Shown here one piece after another: positions 1 to 8,442 of a stretch of 64,000 bases of DNA; within the stretch, counting starts at the first letter, position 1, and every line of letters begins with the position of its first letter. Origin of the DNA: Symbiodinium sp. CCMP2592 (taxonomy: Eukaryota > Sar > Dinophyceae > Suessiales > Symbiodiniaceae); NCBI GenBank assembly GCA_905221615.1, contig CAJNDT010004580.1:62001-126000 (forward strand), given 5' to 3'. Below the pieces are notes generated by a model. It did not search any database. It was not told the DNA's origin and saw only the letters and a program-made list of their open reading frames with translations. A program made the position numbers and the translations under genes.

Positions 1-1
1 T

Positions 2-2521
2 CGCTACCGCACGCTCGTTGCCAGCAAGTACCCAGACCTTGAACTGCAGCAGGCTGATGTTATCAGTTGCATCTTGAAGCACCTTCATGATGATTGCAAG
101 AAGTACCTTTTGTTGCATGGGTCTTTGGCAACTTTGGAGCAGCTTGAGCGCGGTTTGCTTTTCTATGATGAGCAGCTTCGCGTTTTGAACTTTCACAAGG
201 AGGCCTCGAACGCCAAGGGCTTTGCAGCTTTTGGTGGTGATCGGTCTGAGAAGAGTGAGCCCAAGGGTGGCGAGCCCAAAGGAAAAGGTTACGGGAAGGA
301 CCAAGGCAAGCCGAGTGGAAAAGACAAAGGCAAAGACAAAGGAGGAAAAGGAAAGGACAAAGGCAAAGGTGGCAAGAAGGGCAATGGAAGGCCCCGATCT
401 GCGACGCCGGCTCCTAAGAAGAAGCCGGGCACCTGCAACTACTGCCGCAAGCCGGGCCATTGGGCCAATGAGTGCAGGAAGAGGATTGCCGATGAGAAGG
501 CTGCTGCGACCGCAGCGGCGGCAACAGAGAGTGCCGCTCCCAAGGTGGCCCCTCCAGCACCTCCCTCGACTGCGACGCCAGCTCCCTCTGCTCCAAAGGG
601 TGCCGGGAAGATTGGCAAAGCGGCCCTCCTTATGTCGTCCTTGTTGCCCGCGGCAGGGCAGATTTCTGAAGCAATTCCTGAGAGGGGACAGTTTTCCACC
701 ATGACTGCCTTGATTTTCTCGGTTTTCATGTTTTGCATGGTAGGATGCTTGATTTGTCGGTTGGTCGCATGCTTGAGTAGCCCACGGCAGTCATGTGTCA
801 CGTATGCTTGCGTAGCCGTAGCAGTGGTTGCCTTGAGCCTTGCTTCCGCGCCGCAGCCTCAGCTTCGGGATCGATCTTCAGAGTGCCTCGCTTTTCCAAC
901 TTTGGCACTTCCTGCAGTCACTAGGGATGACCCCTCGTTTCTTCTGATTGATAGCGGTGGGAGTGTTCATCTTGTTTCGCAAGACATGATTGGAGTGACT
1001 GCGAAGCTGATCCGTGAGCTTGAGGTTGAGCCTCTCTTTGTAAGCGTGGCAAATGATCAGACTATGGAGATTACTAGGTATGGGTTGCTAGAACTTTGGT
1101 TCCCCTGTTTCGAAGCGGGGCCCTCTGGAACCCAAGCTTACAGAGAGATTCGAGTCCAGCTGGAAGCGTATATTGCTCCCAATTCGATAAGCATACTTGG
1201 CTCAGGCATTTTGCAGTCTTTAGGCTTTAGGATCTTTCATTATGACTATGATCCTCAGTTACACGTTGCCTATCCTCCGGGTGGTCTGCGTTTTGAGACA
1301 GAACTGTATGCCAACACGTCATGGTTGAAAGCTTGTACCTACGTTGAGCCTGATCCTCCTGCTAGTTCCGCGCAGTCGGTAGAGAGGGGAAGCGTGACTT
1401 CTGTTGTCCTAGGAAAAGAAACCGTAGGAGTAGGATCTGAAACCGTAGGTGGCTTGCGTGTCGGTCGGTCGGTTGCCTCGTCTCACCCTGTAGAGCTAGG
1501 TAACGAACCCTTGGTAGCCCCAAGCCACTCTTGCTCTGAAGGCCAAATAGGACCTGTAAGGGATGGCTGGATCCGACCACGAGATGGAGGGCTCCGTTTT
1601 CAGGGTGATCAACTTGCCCCCGGAGGGCACAGTGCTATCGGATGCGGTGCAGGCACCCAGCCCGACGACGTCAGTGGAAATATCCCCGAGAGTTTCGGAG
1701 AGCGCTGCTCCAGAAGCCCCAGCTTCTCCAACGAGCTTCGCCGCGAGTCTCTTTGCGGAGTTCCAGAACTCACCGGTAACGCCTCCGGAGGAGATCGCTA
1801 TCCCAGGCACAAGGGTAGAACCAGAAGCTCCACTGAGCAAGTCGGGAGATCGATCGTTGGCTCGTCAGGACAGCCCGGACTCTCCAGTGGAGCAGGGCAC
1901 CTACGCATGGCGAGGGAGAGTGGCCCCAATTGGGCCCCCGGCTCCAATGCCGACTTCTTCGAGTGCTCCCATAGCGGTGGAGAGCATCCGGGAACAGGTT
2001 GCTTCGGAGAGCGACGACGAGAACTGGGGGACCTGGAAGCCGACCATCAGTTCCCATACTATGCCCGCCAGCTCGCACGAGAATGTGATGCAGGAGAAGG
2101 TGGAACAGTTGGCTCGCTTCGGGAGCAGGCCTCTGCGAGACGACAGAAGCTGGTGGCCACGGCGCGTGGCATGCAGCAGCCCCTCACGCCTCCAAAGCAG
2201 GCGCCTGTTACACCGCCAAAGACGACGGCAAATGCGCCGGCCACTCCGCCAAAAAGACGGCCAGTCACTCCTTCGAAGCCTGTGCCGGTTACTCCGCCCA
2301 AGCCTGTGCCAGTGGCACCGTCAAGGCAAGTGAACATTTGGACAGCAGCGCCGCCACCAAAGACATCGAGAACAACAACAAGGACGGGCCCGAAGTCTAC
2401 AGCAAAGGCCCCAAAGGCATCAAGTGCAACAGCAGAGCCACCGAAAGACACAGCTCATCCTCAGGCTCCTATGGTGCAGAACACACCGCAGTTATCGCCA
2501 GTGCCATGCAGACGCCCATGA
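2..2521 (+). CDS. copia-like gag-protease polyprotein, 5' partial
   Basis: The frame is open from base 2, so the true start lies left of the window. Order: gag helical region (nt 2-215); a Lys/Gly-rich basic stretch (nt 240-410); a CCHC zinc knuckle, C-NYC-RKPGHWANEC (nt 437-478), for RNA binding; two hydrophobic segments of about 20-27 residues (nt 690-780 and 793-850); and an aspartic protease with active-site DSGGS (about nt 950-965). The knuckle and the D-S-G protease are standard for Ty1/copia gag-pol. The two membrane-like segments between them are not. After about nt 1350 the frame becomes low-complexity, and from nt 1563 another + frame looks more protein-like, so a frameshift or a separate ORF is likely. 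Integrase remnants follow at 2965-3340. The element is non-functional as seen here. Family assignment is confident; the extent of real coding beyond nt 1350 is not. Confidence 0.75.
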   Translation, partial: RYRTLVASKYPDLELQQADVISCILKHLHDDCKKYLLLHGSLATLEQLERGLLFYDEQLRVLNFHKEASNAKGFAAFGGDRSEKSEPKGGEPKGKGYGKDQGKPSGKDKGKDKGGKGKDKGKGGKKGNGRPRSATPAPKKKPGTCNYCRKPGHWANECRKRIADEKAAATAAAATESAAPKVAPPAPPSTATPAPSAPKGAGKIGKAALLMSSLLPAAGQISEAIPERGQFSTMTALIFSVFMFCMVGCLICRLVACLSSPRQSCVTYACVAVAVVALSLASAPQPQLRDRSSECLAFPTLALPAVTRDDPSFLLIDSGGSVHLVSQDMIGVTAKLIRELEVEPLFVSVANDQTMEITRYGLLELWFPCFEAGPSGTQAYREIRVQLEAYIAPNSISILGSGILQSLGFRIFHYDYDPQLHVAYPPGGLRFETELYANTSWLKACTYVEPDPPASSAQSVERGSVTSVVLGKETVGVGSETVGGLRVGRSVASSHPVELGNEPLVAPSHSCSEGQIGPVRDGWIRPRDGGLRFQGDQLAPGGHSAIGCGAGTQPDDVSGNIPESFGERCSRSPSFSNELRRESLCGVPELTGNASGGDRYPRHKGRTRSSTEQVGRSIVGSSGQPGLSSGAGHLRMARESGPNWAPGSNADFFECSHSGGEHPGTGCFGERRRELGDLEADHQFPYYARQLARECDAGEGGTVGSLREQASARRQKLVATARGMQQPLTPPKQAPVTPPKTTANAPATPPKRRPVTPSKPVPVTPPKPVPVAPSRQVNIWTAAPPPKTSRTTTRTGPKSTAKAPKASSATAEPPKDTAHPQAPMVQNTPQLSPVPCRRP
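1563..2333 (+). CDS. possible ORF between protease and integrase of the copia-like element
   Basis: An ATG at 1563 opens a frame overlapping the long gag-protease frame. Its first ~180 residues (MAGSDHEMEGS onward) are acidic, Ser/Pro-rich and more protein-like than the competing frame, with a W-G-x-W-K-P motif near residue 150. After about nt 2100 it becomes Arg-rich and looks spurious, while the other frame gives TPPK repeats. A similar W-G-x-W-R-P motif sits in the basic ORF of the third copia-like region (near nt 59.3 kb, - strand). This may be the spacer region between protease and integrase, displaced by a frameshift. Function unknown. Confidence 0.3.
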   Translation: MAGSDHEMEGSVFRVINLPPEGTVLSDAVQAPSPTTSVEISPRVSESAAPEAPASPTSFAASLFAEFQNSPVTPPEEIAIPGTRVEPEAPLSKSGDRSLARQDSPDSPVEQGTYAWRGRVAPIGPPAPMPTSSSAPIAVESIREQVASESDDENWGTWKPTISSHTMPASSHENVMQEKVEQLARFGSRPLRDDRSWWPRRVACSSPSRLQSRRLLHRQRRRQMRRPLRQKDGQSLLRSLCRLLRPSLCQWHRQGK

Positions 2522-2680
2522 CACCGGCTTCTGTGGTGCAGAACACACCGCAGCCACCGCAGCCACCGCCAGTGCCTATGCAGAAGAACACACCGCAGCC
2601 ACCGCCAGTGCCTATGCAGAAGAACACACCGCAGCCACCGCCGCTAGTGCCTATGCAGGTGCCCATGATGAACATTCGGT
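2520..2680 (+). repeat. 36-bp proline-rich minisatellite
   Basis: About three copies of a 36-bp unit beginning CAGAAGAACACACCGCAGCC. In one frame it encodes Q-K-N-T-P-Q-P-P-P-V-P-M repeats. It continues the Pro-rich tail of the copia-like ORF and is probably a slippage expansion. Confidence 0.8.
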
Positions 2681-2734
2681 ACCAGCCGTAACCTCCACTA
2701 CTTCAGGTGTGGCCAGGTCTACTTCGACAGCGAG

Positions 2735-2885
2735 ACCTCTGTGCCGGTTCCGACGGCACAACCAAGCTCGGCCCCTACCACAGTACCGACGGCACGACCA
2801 AGCTCGGCTCCTACCACAGTACCGACGGCACGGCCAAGCTCGGCTCCTATCACAGCACCCTTGCCAACGGCACGGCCTCCTATCG
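2735..2885 (+). repeat. second 36-bp tandem repeat (V-P-T-A-R-P-S-S-A-P-T-T)
   Basis: Three to four copies of a 36-bp unit starting GTACCGACGGCACGACCAAG. The frame beginning at 2741 reads it as a 12-residue Pro/Thr/Ser repeat. The same unit length as the preceding array suggests both expanded inside one Pro-rich linker before the integrase. Confidence 0.8.
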
Positions 2886-2964
2886 TGGTGCCCTCGCCGA
2901 AAAGGGTGTTGCTACCAGTGTCGAAAGTGAGTTCATGTTGTCCATAACGGGGAACCGCTTTAGC

Positions 2965-3340
2965 AGCCAAGGTCGTTGAGGTTACAGGTGGAAGTTCAGT
3001 TTCTATAAAAACTTCGCCTAGTAGGCATGCCCCGGTAGCTGAGAGAGCAATCCGAACGCTTAAAGAAACCGCTTTGGCCAACGAGCGAGCTTCACGCCAA
3101 GGGCGTGAGTGGTTTGAAGCTGTTGGCAAATGAGGAAGCGATGGAACTGCTTCACAGCCACTCGGCTGCTTTACACAACCGGTTCGGAACGTCACAGGGT
3201 CAACTGTTGAGCCCTTTGCAGCGAGCCTTGGGTACGCCTCACTTGTTGTTTCCTTTTGCTTGCATCATGTACATACAGTGTGAAAAACAGAGCGCGCAGC
3301 ACTCGGTCTTTTTCTTGAGCCAAAGCGGAGTCGCGTCGGG
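2965..3340 (+). pseudogene. copia integrase remnant, frameshifted
   Basis: One frame reads A-P-V-A-E-R-A-I-R-T-L-K-E-T (about nt 3020-3070), matching the third catalytic block of copia integrases, where the Glu of (V/G)AE is the last D,D,E residue. That frame stops at 3133. The neighbouring frame then continues the domain as H-S-A-A-L-H-N-R-F and L-S-P-L-Q-R-A-L-G (about nt 3155-3235), typical of the end of the integrase core. A frameshift near nt 3105 therefore splits the gene, and the first two catalytic Asp are not visible. After nt 3240 no integrase similarity is apparent. From nt 3101 on, the sequence is duplicated at 6698-7094. Confidence 0.6.
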
Positions 3341-3497
3341 CTCTGACTGACAGTGAAACACCTTGCAGCTGTCTGTCTCCAAGCAAAACACTTCAAGCAC
3401 TAACGAAACGAGACGAAACGAACGTGCAGTCACTTCCTAACTCAAAAGCACTCCTCACAGCTTCAGGCATGCCGAAAACATCAGGACATCCAAGGTC
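3101..3497. repeat. left copy of ~395-bp direct repeat flanking LINE A
   Basis: Identical by eye to 6698-7094 at an offset of 3597 bp. It is part of the copia integrase remnant, so it is target DNA. Left of 3101 the copia sequence continues; right of 6697 the truncated LINE begins. That is the geometry of a very long target-site duplication. On the - strand it also contains CTTTGGCTCAAG (3314-3325), an 11-base match to the spliced-leader end, which may be chance. Confidence 0.8.
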
Positions 3498-6400
3498 AAA
3501 TGGGATTTTCTTCCCGTGCGGACAGCAGATGCCGCGGCCGATGGCCGCCTTTCGTTAACGAACCTAGAAACTGTACAGATCAAACAGCACACCACTCTAC
3601 ACTACGCACATCCGCATCGCAAGCGGGGACTGCACCACTACGGGAGTCCCACCAGCTCCCCGAAGGAAAGAAGGTGGGACTGTGGCACACCAGAGTGTAA
3701 GAGCAGCGCTGGACCATGCACCAAAGCTCAAAGGTGACCAGCATGGGCAGCCAGGGAGCACAGCAAGCCTGGCAGGCTTAGCAAGGCCACCAAAGCAGGC
3801 AAACAAGCCTGACACAAGTCGAAAGGACCAGACGGCCCACAGGCCATAGCCCCGAGTAAAGTTTGAAGTCGGACCACGGCAGCTGACAGCGCCTGTACAC
3901 AGCGAGTTCGCTACCAGCAGCCTGTACACAGCGACGAAGAAGAACCCCCCGGTGGTACGCACACGCGAGTGCACGTACCACAGAAGGGTCATGAGCATTA
4001 TAGCCAAGAGAACGTTCATCAAGTGCACTGGACCCCTGGGCACATGGCCACAGAGCAGCGATGCATCAAGACAGGCGGCAATCCTCGACAGACGACAAGC
4101 CTCCCGAAGGCACATTCGCACCAAGAGCCCCTTTGACGAAGCCGGCGGGAGGCACTCACACGCTGCAGCAGTACCGAAGCCCTGTAGGGAAAGGCAACGC
4201 AACATGAGCATTATGTCAAGGAAGCAGTCGGGCGTGCATTTGGCTGGAAAGCAAACCAACCAGGGCCTCACAGGTGCCCAAGCTCCTGCCTTCAGCCTTG
4301 TTTGACCAGCAACTTCAGTTTTCGGGTGCAGCTGACAAGCGCACACCGGCGTGAAATCAAAAGGATTATGGGGGTCGCTCTTAAGGAGGAAAGCGCGCGG
4401 GCAGAACCCTAGCCAAACGGCCTAACGCCGGGCAAACCCCTCAAGCACTGGCATGACAGGATGCAGTATGTGTGCAACGCTGGTGACTGGGCTCGCCACA
4501 AATGCAACAGCGCGAAAACAACCATCTCACATTGCATACCAGCGGGACGGGTGCAGTCAACCAACATGAGAGATGGTGACAGCTACAGCCTGAGCCGCTC
4601 CCCCACTAAACAAAGGCCTGGACGCAAGACCCTTAATGTCGGCAAAGTACTCGCACCACAGCATTTGAAGGCTGGTGGGTGCAGCCACTGGCGCACACCG
4701 GTACCAGAGGTCAGTAGGGGACTTGGGCAAGCCGGGTGCAGCACTCAAGCGCACTCCGATCGGGCCTGAGAGAATCACCTATTAGAGGGACCTTCAACCC
4801 CTAAAGAAACACAACCAACAGGCCAAACAAATTTTTGGGGCAAGGACAAGAGGTTTTTCCTTAGGGTCCGGGGCCAGGACCTAGTCAACCACAACCCCAG
4901 GCGACCTTTACTGCTTCCTGCCGAAAACCAGCAAAGATTGCTTCAGGGCAGGCGGAGCCTCTTTGCTGGGCTTCGCGCTACTGGATTCAGCCTGTCCCGG
5001 CGGTGGATGAGCCTCTCCGACGGTTGGCTTATGTTTGACCTTGGTTCCGAACGGAACCCTCGCCTGAGTCTTTTCAAGTGCAGCAACAGGTTTTTGGGTA
5101 AGGGTCCGCTGATTGGCATGGCCTTGTTTCGCATGGTGGCCTGATTTTTTAGGTGGCCCCTTACACGGCACTGTAAGAATTTTCACAGCCTCTTCGGAAA
5201 CAGGCCTCTGAAGTTTCTCACACTTAGTGCACATCCAGTACACCCCCATGTTCAGCATACTATGACTGGGATGTATGTTCCACTCCGAAGGTAGGGCACT
5301 AGCCTGATCCTTGCAAGGGTGCTGCATGAGCTTGTCAAAACGCGCCTGGAGCAAAATCTGCTGAACGTACAGACCGCAAATCTCGCACCTCATGGTAAGA
5401 TTTGAAGAACCCTCGGAGCCCAAGACCCACTTATGACCCAAAGTATCCCCAGTGCCCTCAATGCATGCTTTCATTCGCTGGCGCTTGTTGAGGGTGGCCG
5501 TTTTGGGCTTCTGAAAAGCAGGATTCGGCAGCACCAGTGGCTGCTCGTGCACAGCGTCTGCATGTTTGGGCCTTTTAAGGATCCACGGCAACACTCCCGA
5601 ATTGCGATTATGCAAAATGAACGTAATTTTCTTGGCCAGATGCAAAGAAACTTCCTGGCACACGGCATCCGCCTGCTTAAGCCATTTCGCGTGCTCCCAG
5701 GAGTAGGCCTCTTCAGACAGATGGCGACAGATGCCGTCAACGTCTTCATTAATAATCCTTCTCCAATCCGGAATGTCGTGCTGCTTGAAGTAGCATTGGT
5801 CCTTATGTGAGGGGACCCAAGTGGCTCTGGCCCTGTCCTTGTGGTGCCAAATAGCGGCCCATGCAATGGAACCTTCTTGCGGGGGTGAAGATTTTTTCAA
5901 GATCTGTGTTACACTCTTACAGTCGATCGTCACGTCAAAATCACCGGAAACCCATTTGAAAAGTTCCAGAAGTGCCCTTTGTTCAGCAGCAGGCACCGTG
6001 AGGTTCCTATCCAGACAAGAAATACTGGCAACCCTTTGAGGACCTTCCGAAGTCAAAGTGTAGGCTGCAATGGCCCATGACACACACCTTAAGCGATCGT
6101 CAGAGCTGCCTGGGCCACCCGAAGCATCGGTGGCAAACACGAAAGCAGAAGCATCGAGCACACGGCCATCCTTCCACAAGCCTTCAACACGAAGACCTTG
6201 CAAGTGGCCCCCATGATGCGGCATCACAATGTGACACCAGGGCATGAGGCCTCGAAGCCACAAGCTGTCCCACGGAAAATCCCCGCGGGCTCGCCTGAGA
6301 TGTTCCGGTTCGGGGAAGCGCTCAGTGATGGCCGGGCATTCCCACAGCACATGCTGAAGGTTGAGCCGGCACTTGCATCGGCTGCAGTAGCCAGGTTTTG

Positions 6401-6697
6401 ACTCACTCAAAAGTGCACCTTGCCAAAGGGCCTTGAGACTCACAAGGGTGTTTTTGTTAAAGAATTTTTTCCTCAGAAGTTTCTTGGGCACTGCTAGGTC
6501 AACCCCTTGTTTAAGCAATTGGCAGCCTTCTAAGACAGCAATGCGCTCCCTCACCCGAGCCTGGTGCAGCCTGGAAATCCATTGCAACACCTGGCGGCAG
6601 GTGTCCTGCGACTTCCAATCTACACTGAGGGACGTACTACTATGCACCCACTGACAAGGGTCCGACGCCTCCACTCCCAGTTCACTGAGATAAGCCT
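3498..6697 (-). mobile_element. LINE A: 5'-truncated non-LTR retrotransposon
   Basis: Read on the - strand, the element starts abruptly inside ORF2 at 6697 and ends at 3498 with the shared tail GAAAATCCCATTT. The tail is preceded by a GCGG...CCGC stem. The 1.4-kb 3' UTR (3498-4907) has no ORF. It contains a near-perfect hairpin around 3951-3982 (GTGGTACG paired with CGTACCAC) and lacks an ORF3. The element is flanked by the 395-bp repeat. Confidence 0.8.
4908..6697 (-). CDS. LINE ORF2 C-terminal part: zinc motif, RNase H, C-terminal zinc modules (5' truncated)
   Basis: About 596 residues from after the RT domain to the natural stop at 4908; upstream bases belong to the flanking duplication. 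Domains in order: a tether with a CCHC-like motif C-S-R-C..H-V-L-W-E-C; RNase H with all four acidic residues recognisable (Asp in F-A-T-D-A-S-G-G, Glu in A-A-E-Q-R-A-L-L-E-L, Asp in T-I-D-C-K-S, Asp in N-E-D-V-D-G); the conserved N-K-R-Q-R-M block with C-E-I-C-G-L-Y and H-P-C; a second H..S-H..C-T-K-C module; and a basic tail ending Q-S-L-L-V-F-G. Endonuclease and RT are missing through 5' truncation, so this copy cannot move on its own. RNase H would degrade the RNA template during second-strand synthesis. Confidence 0.8.
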
Positions 6698-7094
6698 GGG
6701 CGTGAGTGGTTTGAAGCTGTTGGCAAATGAGGAAGCGATGGAACTGCTTCACAGCCACTCGGCTGCTTTACACAACCGGTTCGGAACGTCACAGGGTCAA
6801 CTGTTGAGCCCTTTGCAGCGAGCCTTGGGTACGCCTCACTTGTTGTTTCCTTTTGCTTGCATCATGTACATACAGTGTGAAAAACAGAGCGCGCAGCACT
6901 CGGTCTTTTTCTTGAGCCAAAGCGGAGTCGCGTCGGGCTCTGACTGACAGTGAAACACCTTGCAGCTGTCTGTCTCCAAGCAAAACACTTCAAGCACTAA
7001 CGAAACGAGACGAAACGAACGTGCAGTCACTTCCTAACTCAAAAGCACTCCTCACAGCTTCAGGCATGCCGAAAACATCAGGACATCCAAGGTC
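6698..7094. repeat. right copy of ~395-bp direct repeat flanking LINE A
   Basis: Identical by eye to 3101-3497. Like the left copy, its right end meets a LINE 3' tail (AAATGGGATTTTC on the + strand, 7095-7107). The duplicated stretch therefore ends at exactly the same base in both copies. Confidence 0.8.
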
Positions 7095-7673
7095 AAATGG
7101 GATTTTCTTCCCGAGCGAGCAGACAGTCGCAGCTCCAAGGCTAAGTGGAAAAACAGACCTAAAACACTGATCTACAGAGGAGACTACCTGCCTACGGAAG
7201 CCTTGCCCCGTCACCCGAAAGTAACGAGGCAAAGCTGTTGCACGCAAGTCCCACTGGACCAAGTGTTGCAAAACAGTGCCCTGCAGGTTTGCCAATGAGC
7301 CACAAATTCAACGGGCATGCAGGCAGGAATGGCACCTTCAGAGAACACCGTAGACAAAGCAAGCGGAAGCATCCCCGTGCTTCCCAAGTTCCAGCTGCCG
7401 GCAGCCCACTACGACTGTACACAGCGACTACCGTGGAACTACAGCTAACTGTACAACGCCAGCTAGAGTCGTACAGACATCTTCCGATGGCCGCACCACT
7501 CTAGCGCCAGTGACGCGTTGACTCGTTCCGTAAAGCTCTGGAACCGCCTCGAAGTACAGGAAACAACCAGTTTGGCAGCGCTGGGCCCAAGTGGACCCCC
7601 GCTGAGCAACTGTGAGTAACTCTCCCTGCTTGGCCAGCACAAGGCCAGAACTCCAAGAGCCTTCAAGACTGTA
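7095..7673 (-). mobile_element. 577-bp 5'-truncated LINE 3'-UTR copy
   Basis: Matches 7674-8250, the 3' end of E6, at an offset of 577 bp; the one difference I noticed is A versus G at 7214/7791. It starts abruptly at TACAGTCTTG (- strand), directly after the tail of E6, and ends with a GCGA..TCGC stem (7115-7130) plus GAAAATCCCATT. It is a recent, extremely truncated insertion with no coding capacity. Confidence 0.85.
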
Positions 7674-8442
7674 ATGGGATTTTCTTCCCGAGCGAGCAGA
7701 CAGTCGCAGCTCCAAGGCTAAGTGGAAAAACAGACCTAAAACACTGATCTACAGAGGAGACTACCTGCCTACGGAAGCCTTGCCCCGTCACCCGAAAGTA
7801 GCGAGGCAAAGCTGTTGCACGCAAGTCCCACTGGACCAAGTGTTGCAAAACAGTGCCCTGCAGGTTTGCCAATGAGCCACAAATTCAACGGGCATGCAGG
7901 CAGGAATGGCACCTTCAGAGAACACCGTAGACAAAGCAAGCGGAAGCATCCCCGTGCTTCCCAAGTTCCAGCTGCCGGCAGCCCACTACGACTGTACACA
8001 GCGACTACCGTGGAACTACAGCTAACTGTACAACGCCAGCTAGAGTCGTACAGACATCTTCCGATGGCCGCACCACTCTAGCGCCAGTGACGCGTTGACT
8101 CGTTCCGTAAAGCTCTGGAACCGCCTCGAAGTACAGGAAACAACCAGTTTGGCAGCGCTGGGCCCAAGTGGACCCCCGCTGAGCAACTGTGAGTAACTCT
8201 CCCTGCTTGGCCAGCACAAGGCCAGAACTCCAAGAGCCTTCAAGACTGTACCCAAGAAAAGTGCACATATTCATCAACCCTTGGCAGTGTGGCTCTACTG
8301 CTGCTCACCGTGGGAGCGCAAAACAGCAAAACTGCACAAGAAACCCGCAAGGCTCAAGACTGGAAGCGAGCAGTGCACATAGTCATCATTCCTCAGTGTG
8401 TTGCGCTGGTGCTGCTCACCATGGGAGCGCAGAAGCTGCAAA

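Noticed and set aside
439-801. - strand frame of 120 codons opposite gag
   Set aside because: Shadow of the gag-protease frame; no motifs, and codon bias follows the + strand gene.
3310-3326. Leader-like CTTTGGCTCAAG (- strand) inside the 395-bp repeat
   Set aside because: Lies within former integrase DNA, not at an element boundary; an 11-base match could be chance, so it was not called as a relic.
3597-4346. 249-codon - strand frame in the LINE A 3' UTR
   Set aside because: Cys/Leu-rich composition without recognisable domains; it lies in the non-coding 3' UTR and is not kept in the other 3' UTRs.
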